Source: an uncultured Lachnospiraceae bacterium
GTDB lineage: Bacteria > Bacillota > Clostridia > Lachnospirales > Lachnospiraceae
Assembly: GCA_902473545.1 (NCBI GenBank)
Contig: CABRSG010000041.1
Coordinates: forward strand, 1-12,404
Reading direction: 5' to 3'
Length of the DNA: 12,404 nucleotides
The notes under the pieces are model-generated. The model ran no database searches and was not told where the DNA came from. It saw only the letters and a program-made list of their open reading frames with translations. The stretch's first letter is position 1. Every line of letters starts with the position of its first letter. A program made the translations under genes and the position numbers. Shown here one piece after another: positions 1-6,935 of this stretch.

Positions 1-26
1 TACGTTATGAAATAAAATTTATATCT

Positions 27-130
27 TTTGAATAATCAAAAAATGTTGCCATTTTGTTGCCAGTCACTAAGCAAATTTGTTTGCGACCCGCATAAATACT
101 GGCATCTTATGATTGTGTGGATTATTCAAA
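27..130. repeat. 11-bp inverted repeat linking the guaA end to downstream DNA
   Basis: GATTATTCAAA at 120-130, which covers the guaA stop codon, is matched in reverse complement by TTTGAATAATC at 27-37. The intervening 82 bases include the TGTTGCCA pair. It may be chance in AT-rich DNA. Confidence 0.4.
44..62. repeat. Two TGTTGCCA direct repeats, 11-bp period
   Basis: TGTTGCCA at 44-51 and again at 55-62, about one DNA helical turn apart, 60-80 bases past the guaA stop. Such spacing suits side-by-side protein binding, for example integrase arm sites or an operator; no gene for such a protein is inside the window. Confidence 0.6.
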
Positions 131-1666
131 CTCAATCGTCCCCGGTGGCTTACTCGTCAGATCATAAAATACCCGATTAACCCCCTTGACTTCATTAATA
201 ATTCTGCTCATCACTTTCTGCAATACACTGAACGGTATCTCCGCTGCTTCTGCTGTCATAAAGTCGATCGTATTCACCGCTCTCAGTGCAACCGCATAAT
301 CATAGGTACGCTCGTCTCCCATTACGCCGACAGATCGCATATTCGTAAGTGCTGCAAAGTACTGTCCGATAGATTTTGCCATACCTGCTTTTGCAACTTC
401 TTCACGATAGATAGCGTCTGCATCCTGGACGATGCGGACTTTTTCTGCGGTAATGTCACCAATAATGCGGATTCCAAGTCCCGGTCCCGGGAACGGCTGG
501 CGGAAAACAAGATTTTCCGGAATGCCAAGCTCCAGCCCCGCTTTGCGCACCTCATCCTTGAAAAGATCACGTAATGGTTCTATGATCTCTTTAAAATCTA
601 CATAGTCCGGAAGTCCACCCACATTGTGATGTGATTTGATCACAGCGGATTCGCCGCCAAGCCCGCTTTCCACCACGTCCGGATAAATCGTGCCCTGCAC
701 AAGAAAATCTACCGCGCCAATCTTTTTTGCCTCTTCTTCAAAAACGCGAATAAATTCTTCTCCGATAATCTTGCGCTTTTCCTCCGGCTCCTGCACGCCT
801 GCCAGTTTTTCATAGAAACGGTTCTGAGCGTTTACACGGATAAAGTTTAAGTGATATGGTCCTTTAGGGCCAAATACCGCCTCCACCTCGTCGCCCTCAT
901 TTTTGCGGAGCAGACCGTGATCTACAAACACACAGGTAAGCTGTTCACCGACCGCCTTCGACAGCAGCACCGCCGCAACCGAGGAATCCACACCGCCCGA
1001 GAGCGCGCAGAGTACCTTACCGCCGCCCACTTTTTCACGGATTGCTTTTATGGATTCCTCCACAAAAGAGTCCATACGCCAGCTGCCGGAACATCCGCAG
1101 ATATTTAACACAAAGTTTGCGAGCATTTTGGTTCCTTCCTGGGTGTGAAGCACCTCCGGGTGGAACTGAATCGCATATAATTTATCTTTTTCATTTTCCG
1201 CTGCCGCTACCGGACAATCCGCCGTATGCGCAGTAATACGAAATCCCGGTGCAATCTTTGCGATATAATCAAAATGACTCATCCAACATATTGTTTTTTC
1301 AGATACATTCTCAAATATTGGTGAGCCTGTATCTACAAACACTTCCGTTTTTCCGTACTCCCGCACCTCGGCGCGCTTTACCTCTCCGCCAAGCACATGC
1401 TGCATAAGCTGCGCTCCATAGCATAAGCCCAGCACTGGAATGCCCATTTTAAACAGCTCTGCCGAGTAAGTCGGTGAATCCGGTTCATAACAGCTATTTG
1501 GTCCTCCGGTCAAAATGATTCCTTTGGGGTTCATTGCTTTGATCTTTTCCAAATCTGTTTTATAAGAGTAAATCTCACAATAAACGTTACATTCCCGGAC
1601 CCTTCTGGCAACAAGCTGATTATACTGACCACCAAAATCCAGTACAATTACCAATTCTCGCTTCAC
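122..1666 (-). CDS. guaA: GMP synthase (glutamine-hydrolysing)
   Basis: Converts XMP to GMP using ATP and glutamine, the last step of guanine nucleotide synthesis in the cytosol. The 514-residue product has the normal family length. An N-terminal class I glutamine amidotransferase domain shows the nucleophile in GLCYGAQ (C82) and the FHPEV motif (H169, E171). A PP-loop ATP pyrophosphatase motif SGGVDSS follows at about 223-229, and the C-terminal dimerisation domain ends in the typical KPPGTIEFE. The frame stays open upstream to an ATG-like start at 1762, but the extra 32 residues do not fit the family. The GTG at 1664-1666 lies 6 nt from a perfect AGGAGG, and the protein then begins [14 protein letters not shown] as in relatives. 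It has its own promoter at 1777-1805 and a leader of about 100 nt. I see no purine riboswitch in the leader and no convincing terminator in the 121 bases past the stop. Confidence 0.97.
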   Translation of the reverse strand: MKRELVIVLDFGGQYNQLVARRVRECNVYCEIYSYKTDLEKIKAMNPKGIILTGGPNSCYEPDSPTYSAELFKMGIPVLGLCYGAQLMQHVLGGEVKRAEVREYGKTEVFVDTGSPIFENVSEKTICWMSHFDYIAKIAPGFRITAHTADCPVAAAENEKDKLYAIQFHPEVLHTQEGTKMLANFVLNICGCSGSWRMDSFVEESIKAIREKVGGGKVLCALSGGVDSSVAAVLLSKAVGEQLTCVFVDHGLLRKNEGDEVEAVFGPKGPYHLNFIRVNAQNRFYEKLAGVQEPEEKRKIIGEEFIRVFEEEAKKIGAVDFLVQGTIYPDVVESGLGGESAVIKSHHNVGGLPDYVDFKEIIEPLRDLFKDEVRKAGLELGIPENLVFRQPFPGPGLGIRIIGDITAEKVRIVQDADAIYREEVAKAGMAKSIGQYFAALTNMRSVGVMGDERTYDYAVALRAVNTIDFMTAEAAEIPFSVLQKVMSRIINEVKGVNRVFYDLTSKPPGTIEFE

Positions 1667-1672
1667 GGTATG

Positions 1673-1678
1673 CCTCCT
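1673..1678 (-). promoter_or_regulatory. Ribosome binding site deciding the guaA GTG start
   Basis: Perfect AGGAGG on the minus strand, 6 nt before the GTG at 1666. It fixes the start 32 codons inside the longer open frame. Confidence 0.85.
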
Positions 1679-1776
1679 GTTCTTTTTGTGATATTCTGTC
1701 CACAGCACTACATGTCTGTGACGCAGCCACTTCATCACATAAATAAATGTATCATCTAGCAAAATGCATATTTTAC

Positions 1777-1805
1777 ATTATAATGTAGAACATGCTGTTT
1801 GGCAA
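1777..1805 (-). promoter_or_regulatory. Candidate sigma-A promoter of guaA
   Basis: On the minus strand TTGCCA (1800-1805, 5 of 6 to the -35 consensus) is followed after exactly 17 nt by a perfect TATAAT (1777-1782). Transcription would start near 1770 and give a leader of about 100 nt. The -10 box sits inside a perfect 14-bp palindrome, TACATTATAATGTA (1774-1787), which could be an operator; no regulator is identified. A weak 5-bp hairpin (1701-1705 with 1716-1720) lies in the leader. Confidence 0.65.
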
Positions 1806-2141
1806 TTCCAAAATCTTATTCTTTCGCAATTCTTTTATAAACTTTGTAACTACTCAGCCATGCGGCAAATATCACAAACAAATGTGTCATGCTTGCGACA
1901 CAAAGCTAGTCCTTTAGGGCATGTAAGCAGATGTTTTTGATATTTGACATATGGCGTTTAGCCATATGTCACAGCTAAGAAAACACCGGATCTTTTCACG
2001 CATGCCAGGAAAGACAGGAGCTGTGCATACCGCAGATTTTCTGCACAGCAGGCAATCACATACACCAGTTACGCATATTTTACGTAAACCGGGATGAGAT
2101 ACCAATCTGCCGCCTGACTTGAGATGCAGTTATTAAACACT
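1806..2141. other. Gene-free stretch with several inverted repeats
   Basis: With the guaA leader and promoter, about 475 bases (1667-2141) hold no credible gene. Three dyads are visible: TGTGTC/GACACA (1883-1888 with 1897-1902), a perfect 11-bp stem (1945-1955 with 1961-1971) and CTGTGCA/TGCACAG (2021-2027 with 2042-2048). The last can alternatively fold as GCAGA/TCTGC. None is followed by a run of T, so none looks like a normal intrinsic terminator for the epimerase gene that ends at 2142. The block could be a dispersed intergenic repeat or the relic of a small element; this is inference. A Cys-rich 63-codon open frame at 1914-2105 is not credible. Confidence 0.5.
1945..1971. repeat. Perfect 11-bp inverted repeat, 5-nt loop
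   Basis: TGACATATGGC, loop GTTTA, then GCCATATGTCA. Each arm itself contains the palindrome CATATG. There is no U-tract on either strand, so it is more likely a protein site, a structured RNA element or part of a repeat than a terminator. Confidence 0.8.
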
Positions 2142-3173
2142 TTATTTCTGCAACATCCGCACTTTCTTCAGCGCCTCCTCCTGCGCTTCAATCACGCAGT
2201 CGCACCATGCGTCAAAATCCGGATCTTCCCTCTGGCATTCCGGATGGGACATCACATACGATACAGCCCTGCGTACCCCCTGGTCAAAGCGGATATCCGC
2301 ACAAAAGCCCGGCACCAGTTTCTTTAATTTCGCATTTTCAAATACTACTGTATTTGCCTTGTCTCCGAGCAGATTTCCCTCTATATCGATTCCCTGCGGA
2401 TTACATTTTGCCAGAAAATGCGAAGACACATAGAACGGCTTTAACGTCACTCCCAGCACATCCGCTATCGTCTGGTAAATCTGATTCCACGTCAGAGACT
2501 CGTCCCCGGTAATCTGCACTGCTTCGCCGATTGCGTGAATATTTCCCATAAGTCCGACGAATCCTTTTGCAAAATCGCTGTTAAAAGTCAATGTCCACAA
2601 AGAGCTGCCGTCTCCGTGGATCAGAACCGGCTTCCCCTCCATCATACGCTTCAATACCTGGTAACTGCCATTCTTTCCATGCAGTCCCACCGGCACGCTT
2701 CTCTCGCTGTATGTGTGACTTGGACGCACGATTGTTACCGGAAAGCCTTCTTCCCGGTAAAGCTTTAGTAAAAGCTCTTCCCCGGCAATTTTGTTTCTGG
2801 AATAATCCCAGTAACGGTTTGCAAGCGGCGTGCCCTCCGTAATCCGATAATCTGACAGCGGTTTCTGATATGCGGACGCCGAACTGATATAAATAAACTG
2901 TCTCGTCTTCCCCTTAAACAGTCGGTAATCCCGTTCCAGCTGCTCCGGAACAAACGCGATAAAATCCGCCACCACATCAAACTGCTGCCCGGCGATCTGC
3001 TCCGCAACATATGCTTCATCGTTAATGTCTGCTGTAATAATATGTGCACCTTTCGGAAGCTCCCTATTCCGGTTTCCCCGGTTAATCAACCACAGCTCAT
3101 GCCCTTCTTCCAGCAATTTTCTGGAAATCGCCGTACTGATCGTGCCTGTTCCTCCAATAAATAATGCTTTCAT
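2142..3173 (-). CDS. NAD(P)-dependent epimerase/dehydratase-type protein (extended/atypical SDR)
   Basis: A 343-residue Rossmann-fold oxidoreductase of the NAD-dependent epimerase/dehydratase family, probably acting on a nucleotide sugar or similar cytosolic substrate that cannot be named. The nucleotide-binding loop GGTGTIS is at residues 7-13, an acidic residue follows the fourth strand (ADIND, about 48-52), the active-site serine segment is YISSAS (95-100), and the catalytic pair is in YSRNK (Y124, K128). The segments VRPSHTYSERSVP (about 149-161) and HGDGSSLWTLTF (about 186-197) are typical of the family. The start has a strong AAGGAGGG site 5 nt upstream (3179-3186). It begins 13 nt after the MATE gene stop, and its ribosome site abuts that stop, so the two genes are very likely cotranscribed. 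The C-terminus is rich in charged residues and short motifs that I cannot assign. Confidence 0.9.
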   Translation of the reverse strand: MKALFIGGTGTISTAISRKLLEEGHELWLINRGNRNRELPKGAHIITADINDEAYVAEQIAGQQFDVVADFIAFVPEQLERDYRLFKGKTRQFIYISSASAYQKPLSDYRITEGTPLANRYWDYSRNKIAGEELLLKLYREEGFPVTIVRPSHTYSERSVPVGLHGKNGSYQVLKRMMEGKPVLIHGDGSSLWTLTFNSDFAKGFVGLMGNIHAIGEAVQITGDESLTWNQIYQTIADVLGVTLKPFYVSSHFLAKCNPQGIDIEGNLLGDKANTVVFENAKLKKLVPGFCADIRFDQGVRRAVSYVMSHPECQREDPDFDAWCDCVIEAQEEALKKVRMLQK

Positions 3174-3186
3174 ATCCGCCCTCCTT

Positions 3187-4512
3187 CTAAATTTTCTGGT
3201 ACTGCCATTTTCCTCTTATGTAACGTATTGAAAAACAAATTGACCGGAAAAGCCAGTCGATCGTCATCGCTACCCAGATACCGAAAACTCCCCAGCCCAG
3301 GTATTGTCCCAATATGTAACTAAATAATATTCGAAATATCCACATGGAAAGGATCGATATCCACATAGTAATCTTCACATCGTTTGCCGCCCGCAGGGTA
3401 TTCGGAAGGTCAAACGATATTGGCCATATCGTGCATACGCAGCACGCATGATATGTTAAAATCCTTTCTGTCATCGCCGCTGTTTCCGGCTGAAGATGAT
3501 AAATCTGAATAATCACCGGCATCAAAAGATAAACAAGCGCATTTACCGCAATCATTGCCAGATATACAATCCCGATCAGCTTTTTCGTGTAATATTTCAC
3601 CTGGTCATAATCTCCCGCTCCGGCGCATTGTGCTGCAACTGTTAAAATAGCAAATCCCATCGCCATCCCGGGCAAAGTCTGAAACATTGCAATCGTATTT
3701 GAAACGGCATTCGCCGCAATGGATGCAGTGCCGAAAGTTGCCACCAGGCTCAGCACCAGAATCTTTCCTAACTGAAACATACTGTTTTCCAGTCCGTTCG
3801 GCACCCCGATATGCAATATTTTGCGTATCATATGCTTATCAAAGTGAACCTGTATTTTTCGTGACATATGAACCGGCTGATTTTCTCTGCGAAGCAGCAT
3901 GATCATAATGAGAGCGGCAAACATTCTGGAAACCAGCGTCGGTATCGCCGCTCCTTCAACACCCATTTTACAGCCGTAAATCAAAATACCATTTCCGGCA
4001 ATATTGATCACATTCATGAGCAATGATGATTCCATAGATATTTTGGAGTTTCCAACGGAACGAAATATCGCAGCGCCGCCATTGTATAATGCAATAAACG
4101 GAATGGAAGCCGTCACGATCAGCAGATAAACTCTTGCGCTTTCCATTACATCCGCTTCAATTTTTCCAAAAATCCCGTGCAGAATCAGATTCTGTCCGGC
4201 GTACATCAGAGCCGTCACCGCAACAGATAAAATTGTAACAAATAATATTAACTGATCTGTTGCTTTGCTGGCAAGCTCTTTTTTCTGCTGACCGATATAA
4301 TGTCCTGCCACCACCGCTCCCCCGGTAGCCAGCGCCGCAAAAATATTGATAATCAATACCATGATCGTGTCCACCAGGGAAACTCCCGATACAGCCGCCT
4401 CTCCCACGCTTGCGACCATGACAGAATCCGCCAGCCCGACTGTAACACTCAGGAGCTGCTCGATAATCAGCGGAATGATCAACTGACGTAACTGTCTGTT
4501 TGTAAACCTCAT
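3187..4512 (-). CDS. MATE family multidrug/toxin efflux transporter
   Basis: A polytopic inner-membrane exporter of about 441 residues, the usual size for the family, with about twelve hydrophobic segments. The N-terminal pattern (LIIPLIIEQLL, VGLADSVMVASVG, AVSGVSLVDT) and the following GHYIGQQ region match the first half-repeat of MATE proteins. LHIGVPNGLEN begins the second half. Members export cationic drugs or metabolites by Na+ or H+ exchange; the substrate here is unknown. I chose the ATG at 4510-4512 because GAGGAG (4522-4527) lies 9 nt before it. The upstream ATG at 4545 would add 11 residues, has no ribosome site and coincides with the predicted transcription start. It leads a two-gene unit with the epimerase. 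Confidence 0.92.
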   Translation of the reverse strand: MRFTNRQLRQLIIPLIIEQLLSVTVGLADSVMVASVGEAAVSGVSLVDTIMVLIINIFAALATGGAVVAGHYIGQQKKELASKATDQLILFVTILSVAVTALMYAGQNLILHGIFGKIEADVMESARVYLLIVTASIPFIALYNGGAAIFRSVGNSKISMESSLLMNVINIAGNGILIYGCKMGVEGAAIPTLVSRMFAALIMIMLLRRENQPVHMSRKIQVHFDKHMIRKILHIGVPNGLENSMFQLGKILVLSLVATFGTASIAANAVSNTIAMFQTLPGMAMGFAILTVAAQCAGAGDYDQVKYYTKKLIGIVYLAMIAVNALVYLLMPVIIQIYHLQPETAAMTERILTYHACCVCTIWPISFDLPNTLRAANDVKITMWISILSMWIFRILFSYILGQYLGWGVFGIWVAMTIDWLFRSICFSIRYIRGKWQYQKI

Positions 4513-4521
4513 ACTGCCCAT

Positions 4522-4527
4522 CTCCTC
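4522..4527 (-). promoter_or_regulatory. Ribosome binding site deciding the MATE start
   Basis: GAGGAG on the minus strand, 9 nt before the ATG at 4512. No comparable site precedes the alternative ATG at 4545. Confidence 0.6.
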
Positions 4528-4551
4528 AGTAATATGATTTCTCATGCAATA

Positions 4552-4580
4552 TTTTTACAGCATTTTCGCTCTCTTTTCAA
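4552..4580 (-). promoter_or_regulatory. Candidate promoter of the MATE-epimerase unit
   Basis: Minus-strand TTGAAA (4575-4580, 5 of 6) with a 17-nt spacer to TAAAAA (4552-4557, 4 of 6). Transcription would start near 4545, about 33 nt before the chosen ATG. Confidence 0.45.
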
Positions 4581-4599
4581 TACTTTTTTCGAAAGTATT
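4579..4599. promoter_or_regulatory. 8-bp inverted repeat abutting the MATE -35 box (possible operator)
   Basis: AATACTTT, 5-nt spacer, AAAGTATT. No T-run follows on either strand, and it touches the upstream edge of the candidate -35 box, a usual place for a dimeric regulator site. The regulator is unknown; the operator role is inference. Confidence 0.4.
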
Positions 4600-4616
4600 C
4601 CCATTTCAGACATCTC

Positions 4617-4836
4617 TTACTGCAGAACTGCTTTTAGCATTTCTAAGCATGACTCCATTTTGTAAACGTACCTTACTGCAGAACCGCTTTTAGCATTTCT
4701 AAGCATGACTCCATTTTGTAGACGTACCTTACTGCAGAACCGCTTTTAGCATTTCTAAGCATGAATTCATTTTTGCAGACGTACCTTAGTCCAGAGCCTT
4801 TTGCAGACGTGCCTTACTGCAAAGACTTTTTTATAA
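4617..4836. repeat. 56-bp tandem repeat array overlapping the 3' end of the DNA glycosylase gene
   Basis: Three near-identical units start at 4617, 4673 and 4729 (periods 56 and 56; the third has one extra base). A 28-bp unit at 4786-4813 joins the head and tail of a unit and lacks its middle. A last partial copy, starting at 4814, is the end of the glycosylase gene itself. Each unit begins with TTACTGCA, which on the minus strand is the CAGTAA that ends the glycosylase gene, so the stop codon is repeated. On the minus strand each full unit encodes a 13-codon open frame ending at that stop (4617-4658, 4673-4714 and 4729-4770; MESCLEMLKAVLQ twice, then MNSCLEMLKAVLQ). The peptide resembles the glycosylase tail (..IKKSLQ). 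Ribosome sites are poor, so expression is doubtful. Confidence 0.9.
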
Positions 4837-5317
4837 CTTTCCATTCCTTTAATAGCCTGTCCATCTGAAAAGCCGCATTTGCCGGACTTGTAGATGGAAG
4901 CTTTGTGATTTCTCTTTTCAACACCGGATAGCTGTATTTCTGATACAGTTCATACGCCTTCCCGCCGTTTGCAAAAATCTGCTTAATCGGCGCCTGTAAT
5001 AAAATCCTGCCCAGATCACAGGGCACAGCATTTTTGATGGAGCTGTCGCTTGAACCCACAATATCACATTCTGCAATCACATCCCATATTGCTATGTGAT
5101 TTTCCAGCAAAAAAACTTTCTTTTCTTCAATCGAAACCGGCGTTGGCTCCGCACAAAGATTACTTAATACCTTCCAGAAACGATTCTGCGGATGCCCGTA
5201 ATAAAAATGGTTTTCCCGCGATTTTACAGACGGAAAAGTTCCAAGAATCAATATCTGTGACTCTTCATCAAAAACCGGTTCAAATGTATGTGTGACATGC
5301 TGATAAGTTTGCGCCAT
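4814..5317 (-). CDS. DNA-deoxyinosine (hypoxanthine) glycosylase, uracil-DNA glycosylase superfamily family 6-type
   Basis: A 167-residue base-excision repair enzyme expected to remove deaminated adenine (hypoxanthine) from DNA. It has the superfamily core: ILGTFPS at about 24-30, the distinctive FYYGHPQNRFW at 38-48, FANGGKAY at about 115-122 and LPSTSPAN at 140-147, which would correspond to the DNA minor-groove loop. These motifs match the family 6 hypoxanthine glycosylases better than Ung or MUG, but activity on uracil cannot be excluded. The length is normal. The ATG has AGGGGG close upstream, and a promoter lies at 5339-5366. The last codons and stop belong to the tandem repeat array at 4617-4836. 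No terminator is seen, so transcripts may run through the array towards the MATE gene. Confidence 0.88.
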   Translation of the reverse strand: MAQTYQHVTHTFEPVFDEESQILILGTFPSVKSRENHFYYGHPQNRFWKVLSNLCAEPTPVSIEEKKVFLLENHIAIWDVIAECDIVGSSDSSIKNAVPCDLGRILLQAPIKQIFANGGKAYELYQKYSYPVLKREITKLPSTSPANAAFQMDRLLKEWKVIKKSLQ

Positions 5318-5338
5318 CCTATCCCCCTGCCTTTCTGC

Positions 5339-5366
5339 TTTATACCATCTTACCGAAAATTCTCAA
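5339..5366 (-). promoter_or_regulatory. Candidate promoter of the DNA glycosylase gene
   Basis: Minus-strand TTGAGA (5361-5366, 5 of 6), 16-nt spacer, TATAAA (5339-5344, 5 of 6). The leader would be only about 15 nt, so the gene need not depend on the peptidase upstream. Confidence 0.55.
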
Positions 5367-5457
5367 GCTCTAAGACTAACACATCAAATATCTAAATATC
5401 CATGCCAGGGCATTTCTTTATTCCATTCTGTCTCTTTTGCTTTCCACCCAAGCTATT

Positions 5458-5628
5458 TTCTGTTATGCGCTGCATAGCCTTCCCATCTCTCCGGTTACAA
5501 GCTCGATTGCGGTTTTCTGTTACATGCCGCATCGTATTCTCATCTCTCCGGTTGCAAGCTCGATTGCGGTTTTCTGTTACGTGCCGCGTCGTATTCTCAT
5601 CTCTCTGGTTACAAGCTCGATTGCAATC
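5458..5628. repeat. 57-bp tandem repeat x3 copying the 3' end of the peptidase gene with its stop codon
   Basis: Units are 5458-5514, 5515-5571 and 5572-5628. The third is the genuine gene end (last 17 codons plus stop). Since 57 is 19 codons, the copies stay in frame. Read on the minus strand they give KIAIELVTREMRIRRGT-stop, then QKTAIELATGEMRIRCGM-stop, then QKTAIELVTGEMGRLCSA-stop, then QKIAWVE, the start of a decayed fourth copy. Divergence rises with distance from the gene. The + strand open frames across it are shadows of the repeat. Confidence 0.93.
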
Positions 5629-6761
5629 TTCTGCCCGGTTTTCATACTTTCTATTTCAACCGACTCCTGCCGCGTATGCGTCCCCTCGCCAAGCGCCGTG
5701 CCTATTGTGACCGAAGGAATGCCCTGGGAAAGCGGTATGTTTCCATCTGTGGAACCGGCATCACATATGATATCGCCATCATAATATTTTCTAATTGCGT
5801 TCCGGCAGCGCTGCGTCAAGGCCTCCTGCTCATCCACATCTAACATACCGTTTCCAGGACGGACGCCCAACATTTCCGCTTCAATCCGAACCCCTTTTTG
5901 CCGAAAACGCTGCAGTGTTTCCTGCAAAAAACATTCCATATACTCCATCGCTTCTTTGGATTCTGAGCGGAATTCATAGAGCATGGAGGCTTCCTGCGCA
6001 ATCGTATTTACCGTAGTGCCTCCCTCTACTTTTCCCACATTATACGTAACCTTTGCATTTTGCGGCAAAGGCGCTTCATACAGCGCCATAATCACTTCCG
6101 CGAGCTGCGCAATCGCGTTCTCTTTTCCAAAATCCTTGTAGGAATGTCCGCCCTCTGTGCGAACGGAAATACGATACCTCTGAGATCCCACCGCACGATT
6201 GTAGATCACATTATAATTCAGGTCAAAACATATCCACTCGCAGATTCTGCTACCATAGTCCTTCCAGATCTGGCGGCTGCCTTTTAAATTTCCAAGCCCC
6301 TCTTCCCCGACATCTGCAACAAATAATATGCCCGGCACAGAACCCATAACATCACACAAAATTTCCGTTTGATGCTCTATCAGAAACTTAATCGTCATCA
6401 GCATATTCACCAGATTGGCTGTATCATCACGCACACCCGGTCCTATAAGGTATCCCTCTGTCTCTCTTAGAGGAAGCTCCTCTGTATCCGGACACACAAT
6501 GTCCATATGTGCCATCACTGCCACCATTTTCCGCTCTGTCTCACATTGATATGGGAAAATAACATTTCCAGCCTTATCAATAAACGCTCCGGCCGCTCCC
6601 TGCTTATGCAGCCATTCAAGCACAAACGCCGCGCGTTTTTCCTCCCGGCCGGAAGGCGCCGGGATCGCTGCCAGCTCCTTTAGCAGAGTAATTGTCTCTT
6701 CATGATGTGATTCCACATATTCCTGTATGATATGCTCAATCACAATATAATTCTGTGTCAT
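5577..6761 (-). CDS. M20-family zinc metallopeptidase (peptidase T/aminopeptidase-like)
   Basis: A cytosolic di-zinc exopeptidase or deacylase of 394 residues from the chosen start, normal for M20 tripeptidase-like enzymes. The metal ligands and catalytic residues are visible in order: H85 and D87 (MAHMD), bridging D112 (GVRDD), catalytic and metal E153/E154 (GEEG), D180 (CFDLN) and H362 (GTHTRQE). A dimerisation lid domain lies at about 190-310. The substrate is probably a small peptide; it cannot be told from an amino-acylase by sequence alone. The ATG at 6759-6761 has GGGG 5 nt upstream. An in-frame ATG at 6821 would add 20 residues encoded by the 29-bp repeats and also has an AAAGGA site, so that start is possible. 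Its 3' end is tandemly triplicated. Confidence 0.9.
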   Translation of the reverse strand: MTQNYIVIEHIIQEYVESHHEETITLLKELAAIPAPSGREEKRAAFVLEWLHKQGAAGAFIDKAGNVIFPYQCETERKMVAVMAHMDIVCPDTEELPLRETEGYLIGPGVRDDTANLVNMLMTIKFLIEHQTEILCDVMGSVPGILFVADVGEEGLGNLKGSRQIWKDYGSRICEWICFDLNYNVIYNRAVGSQRYRISVRTEGGHSYKDFGKENAIAQLAEVIMALYEAPLPQNAKVTYNVGKVEGGTTVNTIAQEASMLYEFRSESKEAMEYMECFLQETLQRFRQKGVRIEAEMLGVRPGNGMLDVDEQEALTQRCRNAIRKYYDGDIICDAGSTDGNIPLSQGIPSVTIGTALGEGTHTRQESVEIESMKTGQKIAIELVTREMRIRRGT

Positions 6762-6850
6762 CGTTTCCCCGTGTGATATATTACTGTTCCATATTTTCCT
6801 TTTAATGTATTCTTGTTCCATATTTTCCTTTTAATATATTCCTGTTCCAT
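6758..6850 (-). other. Possible 30-codon upstream open frame overlapping the peptidase start
   Basis: An ATG at 6850 preceded by GGGGAAAT opens a 30-residue frame made mostly of the 29-bp repeats. It ends in TGA at 6758-6760, giving an ATGA overlap with the peptidase ATG at 6761. The arrangement would allow translational coupling, and a change in repeat number would shift the frame because 29 is not a multiple of three. The peptide (begins MEQEYIKRK) resembles nothing I know. Expression is unproven. Confidence 0.3.
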
Positions 6851-6871
6851 ATTTCCCCTGTATTGCATTCC
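6785..6871. repeat. 29-bp tandem repeat x3 over the 5' end of the peptidase gene
   Basis: Units are 6785-6813, 6814-6842 and 6843-6871, exact period 29. Each contains TGTTCCATAT, that is ATATGGAACA on the minus strand, so each carries an ATG preceded by an A/G-rich ribosome-site-like segment. Confidence 0.92.
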
Positions 6872-6904
6872 TTCACAGTATGTTGCCGCGTTATACCTTT
6901 CCCT

Positions 6905-6933
6905 ATTTTAGCACCCCGCCCCGCAGAATACAA
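6905..6933 (-). promoter_or_regulatory. Candidate promoter of the peptidase gene
   Basis: Minus-strand TTGTAT (6928-6933, 4 of 6), 17-nt G-rich spacer, TAAAAT (6905-6910, 5 of 6). It sits between the upstream operon's terminator and the peptidase, as expected for an independent unit. Confidence 0.4.
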
Positions 6934-6935
6934 TC

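Noticed and set aside
113..574. A 153-codon + strand frame over the guaA 3' half
   Set aside because: Antisense to the conserved GuaA C-terminal domain; no domain or ribosome site.
1667..1776. Purine riboswitch in the guaA leader
   Set aside because: I looked for the conserved three-way-junction core bases on the minus strand and did not find them; only a weak 5-bp hairpin is present.
1945..1971. Intrinsic terminator of the MATE-epimerase unit
   Set aside because: The stem is perfect but there is no T-run on either strand, and it lies about 170 bases past the epimerase stop.
1914..2105. A 63-codon Cys-rich frame on the minus strand (TTG start)
   Set aside because: Poor ribosome site, it runs straight through the 11-bp hairpin, and there is no similarity I recognise. 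Chance is more likely than a small metal-binding protein.
4617..4836. CRISPR array
   Set aside because: The units are contiguous with no unique spacers between them, and copies differ by point changes and an internal deletion. It is a simple tandem repeat.
5402..5784. Two + strand open frames that encode a 19-residue repeat
   Set aside because: The repeat protein is only the antisense reading of the 57-bp DNA repeat, and the frames overlap the conserved C-terminus of the M20 peptidase.
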